From NCBI GenBank assembly GCA_023525975.1, contig CM042030.1, positions 21,570,350 through 21,634,349 on the forward strand: a DNA stretch of 64,000 nucleotides, in the 5' to 3' direction. Below, one piece after another: positions 1 to 11,572 of the stretch. The notes under the pieces are model-generated. The model saw nothing but the letters and a program-made list of their open reading frames with translations. It made no database searches and was not told the DNA's origin. The stretch comes from Smallanthus sonchifolius (taxonomy: Eukaryota; Streptophyta; Magnoliopsida; Asterales; Asteraceae). The stretch's first letter is position 1. Each line of letters opens with the position of its first letter. The position numbers and the translations under genes were made by a program.

Positions 1-230
1 ATTCGTTTCAAACATTTTAAAAAGTTTACTTATTTACATTGATGGACGCTTATTGCGTGTAATTACTTTTGATTTCATATTAACGGTTACGCTTTCGCTT
101 TAACTCTGAACTTTTATATTATGACATTTCAAGTCCCATATAGTGTCGTTTGACGTAACTAATAACTGAGATCCTGATGTGTCACATTCCAAACGGTAAA
201 ACTCCGTTAGTGGATTTTGGGGGTGTGACA
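1..230 (+). mobile_element. Element D: right end of a Ty3-type LTR (partial)
   Basis: The first 230 bases align with the last part of the element B LTR (about 22040-22181): both share the blocks around 'gagatcctg' and 'aaacggtaaaactc' and end in GGGGGTGTGACA. The next bases, ATATA (231-235), fit a 5 bp target duplication. From there the sequence matches the 3' LTR of element C from 27203 onward. D is therefore a separate insertion in the 5' LTR of C; its body and left LTR lie outside the window. It is related to B but clearly diverged. Confidence 0.8.
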
Positions 231-1012
231 ATATATATGAATTAAAGGGAAAACTAGAGGACGAGGGCACGGAGGGACATAGGAGGAACGCCGGAGAGGG
301 AGGTTTCACAGCGGTGTCGAACGAGGAACTCCAAACGCAGCCAAGGTAATCTCCATTCATGCCCTTTTATGTGTTTTGTCATGTTTTTTAGAGGGGAACC
401 CCGATTAGGGTTAGGTTTATTGATATCGGCCTAAGGTAGGTACACGGATGGGGGAGATGACCGGCTGAGGTGGTGGTTTAGAGGTGGCAGGAGATGATGA
501 CAGCGAAGATGTAGGCGGCAGCTTCGGAGAAAGGAAAAGGAGCATGGTGAGAGCCGTGGGAGTGTTCTCGACGGAGACGACAGACCTGACAAGGAGGACA
601 GTGGTGAGTGGCAGTGTCGGAAGCCATGGTGGGAGCCATGGTGACACGTGGTGGCGCGCGAAGGTGGTAATGGTACACGGTGGTGCATGATGGTGGCGCA
701 TGGTGGCGGTGATTTGTGGTAATCGGATAGGGTTTTTCTGACAAGGAAAGCAAAGACGACGAGGGTGGTAGAGTACAAGGAGGACGTGCATTGGCAACGA
801 CAGGCTCGGCTAGGGTTGTTGCATGGCGTGCATGCATGGAAACCCGACGCAGGTGCCTACGTGTTACGTGGTTAGGATTTTACCATGTAGGGCATGTAGG
901 CGGGAAAGAAACCCGATCTGAGTACGTGTGTGCTCATGGGGCTAGGGTGCATGATCACGTACGTGCATGGAAACCTAGGTCAGGGTATACAAGTTCTAAA
1001 CGGGTCACGAAC
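231..1012 (+). repeat. Element C 5' LTR, left fragment
   Basis: Matches 27203-28041 of the 3' LTR over its length, with about 36 bp missing near 246 relative to the 3' copy. It ends in the target duplication CGAAC (1008-1012), after which the LTR of element B begins. The segment is rich in GTGG/GGTGG runs; ORFs here appear in both LTR copies but show no protein-like features. Confidence 0.85.
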
Positions 1013-2531
1013 TGTGATATCCCTGGAAAAAAATTTTTATTTAATTTTCGGGACGAAAATTCTTTCAACTAGGGAATGATATGACAATCCGGACTTTTCC
1101 AGTTAACCCCGTTAACAAAATCCAGTTAAAATTAACCTAATTAACTTAACTCAAACTTCAGGGACTAATTATGTCAATAATCCAAACCTAAACTCTAGGG
1201 ACTAGTTATGTAATATCCCTAAAGTTGACTGTTGACTTTTAGAAAGTCAAAATCCCAGTTTTGTTGACTTTTGAGGTCAAACTAACAAGTTCTAACCTCA
1301 ATCCTAACTACAGGGACCTTTCCTGCCATTTCCTAAACCCTAATTCATGAAAATTCAAGGATTAAACCTGTAATTTAACTAAAAATGATTTTGTTGACTT
1401 TTGAAAGTCAAAATTCATAACCTTTAATCCAAATTCGAATCTTAAACCTCGAATTCGTTTGATTTTGAAACCGTTATACACAATCATATCATTAACGATT
1501 GTCATTAGGATATTTAACAACTGCATTCATCACGAATTAATCCAAATTATGATAATTAAATCGTAACTGCCGATTCAATGCTGTTATCAATCGAATTCGT
1601 CGAATTCGTGTGTTATTCTCCCAAGTCGATCCCCTGCGCACACTCAACAGACACTACCGGAGCAATACCAACTGTCAATTTCGCCGGAGACGCAGTCGAA
1701 GCCACCAAAAACCATGCACACCGAAGACGAAACCCACCCTAGTCGATCTCGGTCAATTCACAACTGTTTCTGGTAAATTAACACATCCTCACTTTCGTTT
1801 GTACCTCCTGATGAAAAGCCCTATGTTAATTAGTACTTATGTCATCGAATTCAAGATGAACCCGATTCTAGGGTTCATACATTCAAGGTTTAATCGATTA
1901 CCAGTCTAGGTGTGATCTTAATTCAATTAACCTACACCTCTAGACTCGGAATCGACAATGCAGTAAAAGCCCTATGAAATCCAAGATGTATATCATCAAA
2001 TTGAAACTGAATCGAACCTAGGGTTCATATATGTCCCTGTTTAATCGAATTCCTATCTAAACTTGTTTTAAATGAAATTAAACAACATCAACTGATTCGC
2101 AATACTTCAATCAGTGAAAACCCTATGCGAATCTGATCATATAAGATCGATTAAATCATAATCCGTAAACTAGGGTTCGATATAAAAAAGTTTTGGGGCT
2201 TTTGATCCTGGATACCATCTCAATCAAATTAAAACATGTGAACAGATTCGAAATGTTCATAGGAGTGAAAGCCCTATGATTTTAATGAATTTTAATATCG
2301 GACTGGATCAGATTCAAATTCTTGTTCTTATTCTAGGGTTCGACTTTTGAATCAGAGATTAAACTAACTTAAACCGGTTAATTTTGAAATTAAAAACTAC
2401 CAAGTGTTCGCAAACCTTATTATAACAAAACCCCTATGCCTTCAGTTTCGATCTGGGTACATACGGAAGAGAAAACCATTGGGCTTGTATGTTTTAACCA
2501 TTCCAGTCCGGATATCATCGCGATACCCTAG
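1013..2531 (+). repeat. Element B 5' LTR, left part
   Basis: Starts TGTGATATCCC straight after the CGAAC duplication. It follows the 3' LTR from 19035 to about 20595 and is cut by element A at CCTAG (2527-2531). Relative to the 3' LTR it lacks about 45 bp near 2447, where the 3' copy has an extra stretch bounded by the repeated word AGTTTCGATC. Confidence 0.92.
1811..2460 (+). repeat. Degenerate tandem units of about 150 bp in the element B LTR
   Basis: The pair 'AAAGCCCTATG' ... 'CTAGGGTTC' recurs at starts near 1811, 1967, 2115, 2264 and 2422 with spacer sequence in between. The right LTR holds the same series at about 19835-20470. The units are strongly diverged from each other but conserved between LTRs, so the array predates the insertion. 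Confidence 0.6.
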
Positions 2532-5470
2532 TGTGACATTTCAGAATTTCCGCCATATTATTTTAACACGTAAAAATTTTAACATTTTGTTTCAAAATAT
2601 ACACACGTGTATTTAACCAAATTTATACAAAGGTGTGTTTGCAAATTTCAACTTATGTATTTTTAAATTAAAACTTTAAAAATATATGAAAAACTGTATA
2701 AATTATTTTTAATAAAATTAAATAATTTATACATATATATCTTTGGTAGAAAATTTTTATGAAATTAATTATTTAAAATGATTTATAAATATGTTTTTAC
2801 AAATTATAACTTAATAAAAAAATATATAAATAAATAAATTAGGTTGTATATAAACTTGTATTGTGTAAACTTTGTAAACAATTTAATTTAAAAAAATACA
2901 AGTGAATTTATTTAAATTTTGTATATATACAATGTACGGTGTATGCATTTACTTAAAAATAATTAAAATTTTATAAGTTTTAAACTTATATAAAATTTTA
3001 TATAAAAATCTAAATTTAAAAGGTTGGTATAAATAAATAAAATAATTTGTTTAAAATAAAATGATTAATATAAAATAATTAATTTTTTTTTAAAAAAATA
3101 AGTTTATAAAATCATTTAAATATAATTTAAATTAAATTTGATTTTAAAAATTAAATTAATTAATCTAATTAAAAGTTCAGGGTTGGTTTTGAAAATTATT
3201 AAACTAAAAGGTGTTAGAATGAAAATAAGTCAAGGGACTATTAAGGGACAAATCAAACCACAGGGACTTGTTAGTAATATTCGCAGAGACCAATTTAAAT
3301 CAATTGAAAACCCCAGGGACCATATTTGCCAGATCCCAATTCGCTTTCCCGGTCACCTTGTTCCTTGGTCCAGCCGGTAAAACGCTTTTCTCGGGAGCCC
3401 AACAACCCTGTCCCTCTACCCCTCGACACCTAATACCTACGCCGTTGCACTTGCCGTCCTCATGCGACCCCGTTCCCCCGACCAATTTGCCTTTTCATCA
3501 TCAGATTTTTCACGCGCATTAAATGACCCGAAAGTCAACGCCGCAATACACCCTCGCGGCTGGACCTCGACCACTGCAAGATGACTCGTTCGTTTCGGCA
3601 TGTCCAGACGAGTGTGTAGGTGTACTCAATTGCGTGTCCCACCATCAAATTCAACTTCGAGTAAAAATGGCCATTCCCGGTCCTTCTCGAGCTCCATTCT
3701 CCCTCGTCTCGCTCTCTCACCCTAAATTGAAACCATCACTGAGTTCTTCTTGCTGAAACGAAGCTGTGACCGGATTATAAAGACCCAATTCATCCCGAGT
3801 CGTGATTTCCCATTCTTGGTATTTTTGGGACTTTCGGTCCAATCATCTCGACCCTTCGCGACCAGGTAATCACCTCTAATTCGTTCCATAGCTTTCGGTT
3901 AACATGGTGTTATCGATTTCGAGCACAATCGGGACCTCAGGCCATTGATTCCCGTCCAAACCATGGTTCTCGGACACTGGTTCGCATGGTTGCCAAGAAT
4001 CAGTGGTCAGATCGCATGCTGGATATATATTATGTGCACAACACATAACCAGCGATGGGCTATAGCCCGGCTGGTTATGCGTGTCCCGAGTTCGAATCCG
4101 GTTCCAACCGTTTTTACACCTTTTTCTGTTTTTGAACTTCTGGACCTTCTGCGAACCCCTGAACCCCTGACCCCCCTTACACCCTGGACCCCTGGACCCT
4201 GTGAACCCCCTGAACCTTACCCTTTGAACCTGAACCTTTCACAGAATTGAACCCAGTTCACAGAATTTAATAATTTTAATTATTTTTAATTATTAAGTTT
4301 ATTTTAATTAATTTTAATTAACTATTTTTAACCCACTAAAATTATTTTAGACCCGTTAACTCGGTTCGTTTATTTTTAAACAATCAAACGACTTTTTACG
4401 CGTATTAAACCCGTTAAATTTTATAAAACGACTAAACCAATATTTTTACAAACTTACTTAAACCGTTTTAAACCACGAAAAAAGAATCAAATAATATTTT
4501 ATTTAAAAAACATAATATTTTACAAACATTATAAAATGCAAGATTTTTACAAAAATTATTATATTTACACGATAACATTATTATACAAATAATTCCAAAA
4601 GATTATTTTATAAACCTATACACATTTAAACACGAATAGACAAACACGAACATATATTGATACATATATATTTACATAGGATTTCGTCGTGTATAACAAC
4701 AATACAAATATCACCAACGCGCGTGAAGTAAAACCCTCGCTGCAAGGTGAGTTACATATCCCCTATTTACATTTTTATACATTTTGGGGTGAAACGTAAT
4801 CTGTGCATACTTACATACAATTCAACTTGTGTTTACATGCGTAGATTATTGTGCTTTTGTGCATGGTCACTTGTTATGCTATGGATACTTTTAGGGTGGT
4901 TTTTAAACTGTGTGTGACCCATATAGTCTTGATTCCATACCTATCACGTTAAACCTTTGTGCTTATACATACTTACATGATTTGGATACTTTTAGGGTGG
5001 TTTTAAACTGTGTGTGACCCACATAGTCTTGATTTCATGCCTATCACGTTAAACCTATATGTTTATATTTACATGCTTACAATTGGTATACACATAGTGA
5101 ATTCTCCACATTATGCCGTATCTTACCATGTCAAACCAAGAATTGTATAAACGTTTTTAATTAAACTTTTATTATATTCAAACATATGTAAACTCACCAA
5201 CTCTCGTAGTTGACACTTGTTTTGGATTACGTTTCAGGTGCATATATGTGATTATGTGACTATGTGTTGAAGATGCTACACCTAAGGCTTTTGGACCTAG
5301 TAATATAATTTTGTGTAACGTTCTAGAATAGGTTATGATGACTTGTTATGTAATTGAATGTTTGAAAACTTAATCCTATTAATGAATTATGCAACCTTAG
5401 TAGATCATGTGCTTACGAACAATCATTTAGTGTCCGCCTCGATGATTCCACCATCGGTCGGGGTGTGACA
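2532..5470 (+). repeat. Element A 5' LTR
   Basis: Very AT-rich first 700 bp, then a GC-richer block (3300-4250) with a tRNA-like segment, a C-rich 'CCTGAACCCC' minisatellite at about 4145-4215, and a tandem duplication of about 103 bp (units at about 4880 and 4984, starting TGGATACTTTTAGGG). Compared with the 3' LTR it has lost 22 bp inside the tRNA-like segment near 4084. ORFs within it reappear in the 3' LTR. Confidence 0.93.
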
Positions 5471-5473
5471 GAT

Positions 5474-5486
5474 TGGTATCAGAGCC
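5474..5486 (+). other. Primer binding site of element A
   Basis: TGGTATCAGAGCC, three bases after the 5' LTR, complementary to initiator tRNA-Met. Confidence 0.9.
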
Positions 5487-6431
5487 ATGGTTATAGGGAA
5501 TTAGGTTATTAGACACGATGACCTAGACTATAACCCTAGGACACCTTTTTATGTGTTGCCTGCTACGTGTTTAAATGCTATGTGATTTTATATGTAAATA
5601 AGTGATTATTTGAATTTTCCCAGATTGGTACATAATGCTTATACATAGAATACATATGAAACCTTGCACATACGATACATGCTTGTTATACAAACGTACG
5701 CAAACAGTTACACTACGCATCCTTATTCCAGATTCCTGCTTTCCTCTTCCACACTATTTGCCTTACTCTTATGTGTTTCTTCATAATCTTAAAGATCTCG
5801 TCAATGTTTGAATTTATTAAAATGAGTAAAGGACACGTGCAATCCGGAAGGGTGACACCTGTACTTTGGGTTTTCTGTCTAGGAAATGCATTTCATATAA
5901 ATCCAAATAAATGGACCCGTATGCTTTCGTGGGAATTCCCGAAGTGAGTGTTTACCTATAGGTTAAAGCATGTCTCCTTGAAAACTTTAATAAATTATTT
6001 AACGTTGATAAGTCACTGTATTCGAGAGAATATGATCCGAACATAAACTCAAACTAGGGGACATTATAGCAAGATAGGAAGAACTAGATGACCATGCAAA
6101 ACAAATTATTATTACGGGTGCACACGTAATAACGATTTGTAGTGCATGTGAATCCCGGCAATTCCTATTGCGCGAATAATGATCTATGTTATCATATCCT
6201 CCCAGGAATAGATTTCATGGCTTATTTCCCCTATCCTTTAGTGTTATAAATTTTGAATGAATTATGTGATCAGTTTTAGTCAGAACATACATACATTATC
6301 ATGCGACATGATGAGTGTCATCTCGCGTTCTTGCTTGCATTATTGTGAACAGTCTACCAACTGTGGCACATACATACCCATTTTATCCGAAATCTCATAA
6401 ATTCTTGTCTTTTCTTGTGGTATTTTATAGA
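5487..6431 (+). other. Untranslated leader of element A
   Basis: About 950 bp between the primer site and the gag start with no supported gene. It ends 'ggtattttatag', a possible splice acceptor two bases before the gag ATG. Confidence 0.5.
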
Positions 6432-7797
6432 ATGCCTCCCCGTCGCGCGGTTAATGCTAACTCTAGCAACTCCAACACCGACCTTGCTACATTACTTACC
6501 CAACTAGTAGGTCAACTGATCCAAGCTAACAACAACAGCAATGGGTCTAACACGCAAGGGAATGGTGCAAACCCACCATACTGCACATTCAAGTATTTCA
6601 ATTCTTGCAACCCCACCAAATTCTTCGGGACGGAAGGTGCTACTGGCCTTCTTCAATGGTTTGAAAGTATGGAGAGTACTTTCCTAAACATTGATTGTCC
6701 CGACAACCTCAAAGTCCGTTATGCTGCCAGCGTCTTCCAAAAACGAGCACTCACCTGGTGGAATGGTGAGAAACGTACTTGAGGCAACGAATCTGCTATG
6801 TCCTTGTCTTGGGACGAAATGAAACGACTTATGACTGACGAGTTCTGTCCTCACAACGAAATGAGGAAGCTCAAAGCTGAATTTTGGGATCTCACCCAAG
6901 ATAGCGGAGAGAATTTGGCTTACACCACTCGTTTTCAAGAACTAAGTCTGCTGGTGCCCCACATGGTTACTCCCTTAGCGCGGGGAATTGAGAAATACAT
7001 AGGTGGACTACCTATGCCAATCCAAGACACCGTATTGGGAAGTAATCCCTCCACTCTTGGAGACGCTATCCGTTTATCTGCTGTATTGACTGACAATCAC
7101 GTCAAAGCGGGTACCTTATCTAGGAAGGGTACCAAGAAAGTGGTCGACAAAGTTGCTACTTCCGTGTCCGACAAAGACGAAGAACCCGAATCTTCCCATC
7201 ATGATAGGAAGCGTAAGGCCCAAAACTTTGCGGCCATCACTCCTGCCGTGCCTGTGACCCAAGTTACTCCTGCGGGTCAAATTCTGAGAAATTTTGTAGG
7301 TTCATTTCCCCAATGCCCTACTTGTAAGTATCACCATGCCCCGCATTCTTCATGCCGTCTATGCTCAAGGTGTGGACGTTATGGACACGTTGTTACTACT
7401 TGTCGTGCTCGCACTATCGTTAAGCAAACTACTCAAGGCAATCACCAAGTGCCTCTCACTATCACCTATGGACGAGCCTGTTACGAATGTGGAGATCCAA
7501 ACCACTTTCGAAACCAATGTCCGAGACTTCAAATTCAAGTTATTCCTCATGGACAAGCGTTTAATATAGATGCTATTGAGGCTCCGACTTATGACGACAT
7601 TGTCATCGGTACGCTCTTTTATTCACTATCTTTATACATCCGTTTTATTCAATACTCATGCCAATGGAAATTGTGTCTCTTATTTTTAACCAACTATTTT
7701 CTAAACAACAAGCCGAACTTGATAACTCTTATAACATGGTAATAGCGGATGGGAAATCCATTGCTATGAATTCTATAATCCGTGATTGCATATAACA
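6432..7797 (+). pseudogene. Element A gag and truncated protease
   Basis: Starts MPPRRAVNANS. The capsid includes ALTWWNGEK and an EKYIGGLP block, followed by two intact zinc knuckles (CSRCGRYGHVVTTC at 7362-7403, CYECGDPNHFRNQC at 7479-7520). A single in-frame TGA lies at 6780-6782. After about 7612 the frame shifts by one; protease-like sequence continues in the other frame (SVLFNTHANG, where the family has D-T-G; then VIADGKS and IIRDC) and stops near 7797. So the aspartic protease has lost its catalytic motif and nothing of RT or integrase follows. Gag may have been made until recently because only one stop interrupts it. Confidence 0.88.
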
Positions 7798-7909
7798 GCT
7801 ATGCTTTCACCATTCATCTCATTCCTATACTTTTGTGAAACAAACCTATTATGTTTAAATTCAGTCATACAACTTTCTAGCTCTGTTAAAGTTTACTTGA
7901 ATTGTTGAA

Positions 7910-8320
7910 GTTCTAAATCCTAGTAATTATGCACGAGGAATCCCCGGTATATCAAAGGAGTGGTGGGTTTGCCGCTGGTACACCCTATACATAAACCCAC
8001 TTGATATAACGAGTATAAACCATGCATAAGTACTAGGAAGAGGATCGGTTCTTGAATTGTTAAACATATTTACACTATGAAGCCACTCATGGAGGTGAGA
8101 ACACTTTCAAATTGTACGCATTTCGCTGTACAATTTTCATTTGAAAAAGATGATTTTATTAAAATGGTCTAAGTTCTGGTAATTATGCATGGGGGATCCC
8201 CGGTATATCAAAAGGGTGGTGGGTTAGCCGATGGTACACCCTATACATAAACCCACTTGATATAACGAGCATGAACCATGCATAAGTACTAGGAGGAAGA
8301 CCGGTTTTTGAAAATGTTTT
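7910..8320 (+). repeat. Two direct copies of a roughly 145 bp imperfect hairpin
   Basis: Copies at 7910-8060 and 8167-8320. Each opens with 'taattatgcac/tg' and closes with 'catgcataagtactagg', which are inverted relative to each other. Inside these, 'ggtatatcaaa…gtgggt' pairs with 'acccacttgatata'. The loop holds 'ggtacaccctatacata'. They lie in the 3' untranslated part between the protease relic and the polypurine tract. Confidence 0.8.
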
Positions 8321-8623
8321 GCACGATTTTGAAAATATGAACACTCGTGAGGTGGAGTTCTAAAGGAAAATGCCATGTCACAAGGTGATTGGCACCCATA
8401 TTATTAAGTGTGGTTTCTAGTAGTTTACATTCATGCTTTGTATGAACATTTGTATGCATAGATCTTATTACATTGTTAGATAAATTCATTGACAACACGA
8501 CTTGATTTTACGCTGTCATCTGTTGTCATACGATATTTCCCGCTAAGTCTTTCTATTGTGATTAATTCTATTCTAAGTCCATTGGCATCCCTTTTCCGTT
8601 TCCATAACCTCCGCGAATCGAAT

Positions 8624-8655
8624 TTCGGGACGAAATTCCTTCAACATGGGGAGAC
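8624..8655 (+). other. Polypurine-tract region of element A
   Basis: TTTCGGGACGAAATTCC then CAACATGGGGAGAC before the TGTGACATTTC LTR start; same layout as in element B. Confidence 0.75.
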
Positions 8656-11572
8656 TGTGACATTTCAGAATTTCCGCCATATTATTTTAACATGTAAAAT
8701 TTTAACATTTTGATTCAAAATATACACACGTGTATTTAACCAAATTTATACAAAGGTGTGTTTGCAAATTTCAACTTATGTATTTTTAAATTAAAACTTT
8801 AAAAATATATGAAAAATTGCATAAATTATTTTTAATAAAATTAAATAATTTATACATATATATCTTTGGTAGAAAATTTTTATGAAATTAATTATTTAAA
8901 ATGATTTATAAATATGTTTTTACAAATTATAACTTAATAAAAAAATAAATAAATAAATAAATAAATTAGGTTGTATATAAACTTGTATTGTGTAAACTTT
9001 GTAAACAATTTCAATTTAATAAAATACAAGTGAATTTATTTAAATTTTGTATATATACAATGTATGGTGTATGCATTTATTTAAAAATAATTAAAATTTT
9101 ATAAGTTTTAAACTTATATAAAAATCTAAATTTAAAAGGTTGGTATAAATAAATAAAATGATTTGTTTAAAATAAATTGATTAATATAAAATAATTAATT
9201 TTTTTTTAAAATAAGTTTATAAAATCATTTAAATATAATTTAAATTAAATTTGATTTTAAAAATTAAATTAATTAATCTAATTAAAAGTTTAGGGTTGGT
9301 TTTGAAAATTATTAAACTAAAAGGTGTTAGAATGAAAATAAGTCAAGGGACTATTAAGGGACAAATCAAACCACACGGACTTGTTAGTAATATTCTCAGA
9401 GACCAATTTAAATCAATTGAAAACCCCAGGGACCATATTTGCCAGATCCCAATTCGCTTTCCCGGTCACCTTGTTCCTTGGTCCGGCGGGTAAAACGCTT
9501 TTCCGGCGAGCCCGACAACCCTGTCCCTCTACCCCTCGACACCTAATACCTACGCCGTTGCACTTTCCGTCCTCATGCGACCCCGTTCCCCCGACCAATT
9601 TGCCTTTTCATCATCAGATTTTTCACGCGCATTAAATGACCAGAAAGTCAACGCCGCAATACACCCTCACGGCTGGACCTCGACCACTGCAAGACGACTT
9701 GTTCGTTTCGGCATGTCCAGACGAGTGTGTAGGTGTACTCAATTGCGTGTCCCACCATCAAATTCAACTTTGAGTATAAATGGTCATTCCCGGTCCTTCT
9801 CGAGCTCTATTCTCCCTCGTCTCGCTCTCTCACCCTAAATTGAAACCATCACTGAGTTCTTCTTGCTGAAACTTAGCTGTGACCGGATTATAAACACCCA
9901 ATTCATCCCGAGTCGTGATTTCCCATTCTTGGTATTTTCGGGACTTTCGGTCCAATCATCTCGACCCTTCGCGACCAGGTAATCACCTCTAATTCGTTCC
10001 ATAGCTTTCGGTTAACATGGTGCTATCGATTTCGAGCACAATCGGGACCTCAGGCCATTGATTCCCGGCCAAACCACGGTTGTCGGACACTAGTTCGCAT
10101 GGTTGCCAAGAACCAGTGGTCAGATCGCATGCTGGATATATATTATGTGCACAACACATAACCAGCGATGGGCTATAGCCCGGCTGGTTATGCGTGTGCG
10201 AGTTGTGTCCAAGGTCCCGAGTTCGAATCTGGTTCCAACCGTTTTGACACATTTTTTTCTGTTTTTGAACTTCTGGACCTTCTGCGAACCCCTGAACCCC
10301 CCTTACACCCTGGACCCCTGGACCCTGTGAACCCCCTGAACCTTACCCTTTGAACCTGAACCTTTCACAGAATTGAACCCAGTTCACAGAATTTAATAAT
10401 TTTAACTATTTTTAATTATTAAGTTTATTTTAATTAATTTTAATTAACTATTTTTAACCCACTAAAATTATTTTGGACCCGTTAACTCGGTTCGTTTATT
10501 TTTAAACAATCAAACGACTTTTTACGCGTATTAAACCCGTTAAGTATTATAAAACGACTAAACCAATATTTTTACAAACTTACTTAAACCGTTTTAAACC
10601 ACGAAAAAAGAATCAAATAATATTTTATTTAAAAACATAATATTTTACAAACATTATAAAATGCAAGATTTTTACAAAAATTATTATATTTACACGATAA
10701 CATTATTATACAAATAATTCCAAAATATTATTTTATAAACCTATACACATTTAAACACGAACATATATTGATACATATATATTTATATAGGATTTCGTCA
10801 TGTATAACAACAATACAAATATCACCAACGCGCGTGAAGTAAAACCCTCGCTGCAAGGTGAGTTACATATCCCCTATTTACATTTTTATACATTTTGGGG
10901 TGAAACGTAATCTGTGCATACTTACATACAATTCAACTTGTGTTTACATGTGTAGATTATTGTGCTTTTGTGCATGGTCACTTGTTATGCTATGGATACT
11001 TTTAGGGTGGTTTTTAAACTGTGTGTGACCCACATAGTCTTGATTCCATGCCTATCACGTTAAACCTTTGTGCTTATACATACTTACATGATTTGGATAC
11101 TTTTAGGGTTGTTTTAAACTGTGTGTGACCCACATAGTCTTGATTTCATGCCTATCACGTTAAACCTATATGCTTATATTTACATGCTTACAATTGGTAT
11201 ACAGCTAGTGAATTCTCCACATTATGCCGTATCTTACCATGTCAAACCAAGAATTGTATAAACGTTTTTAATTAAACTTTTATTATATTCAAACATATGT
11301 AAACTCACCAACTCTCGTAGTTGACACTTGTTTTGGATTACGTTTCAGGTGCAGATATGTGATTATGTGACTATGTGTTGAAGATGCTACACCTAAGGCT
11401 TTTCGACCTAGTAATATAATTTTGTGTAACGTTCTAGAATAGGTTATGATGACTTGTTATGTAATTCAATGTTTGACAATTTAATCCTATTAATGAATTA
11501 TGCAACCCTAGTAGATCATGTGCTTACGAACAATCATTTAGTGTCTGCCTCGATATCGGTCGGGGTGTGACA
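8656..11572 (+). repeat. Element A 3' LTR
   Basis: TGTGACATTTC to GGTGTGACA, collinear with 2532-5470 and very similar by eye, which indicates a recent insertion. Carries the longer, presumably original, form of the tRNA-like segment. Confidence 0.93.
10166..10240 (+). other. tRNA-like segment in the element A LTR
   Basis: TAGCCCGGCTGG fits the pol III A-box consensus at 11 of 12 positions and GAGTTCGAATC fits the B box, about 45 bp apart. A T-run follows at about 10250. Stem pairing is poor, so this is not a working tRNA gene. The 5' LTR copy (about 4060-4112) has a 22 bp deletion between the boxes. Confidence 0.55.

Larger units (their letters stand above)
2532..11572 (+). mobile_element. 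Element A: gag-only Ty3-type LTR element (TR-GAG-like) nested in the LTR of B
   Basis: LTRs 2532-5470 (2939 bp) and 8656-11572 (2917 bp), both TGTGACATTTC ... GGTGTGACA, flanked by CCTAG (2527-2531 and 11573-11577). The 3.2 kb interior has a tRNA-Met primer site, gag with zinc knuckles, a decayed piece of protease, then two long hairpin repeats and a polypurine tract. RT, RNase H and integrase are absent. Confidence 0.94.

Noticed and set aside
417..1072. Several overlapping ORFs at 417-1072 and again at 27325-28059
   Set aside because: They lie in the GTGG-rich part of the element C LTR. Histidine/proline-rich products on the minus strand come from base composition; no consistent start or frame between copies.
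3138..3522. ORFs of 80-84 codons in the element A LTR that recur at 9251-9635
   Set aside because: They recur because the LTR is duplicated. Products are low-complexity or proline-rich without motifs, and both strands are open in the same place.
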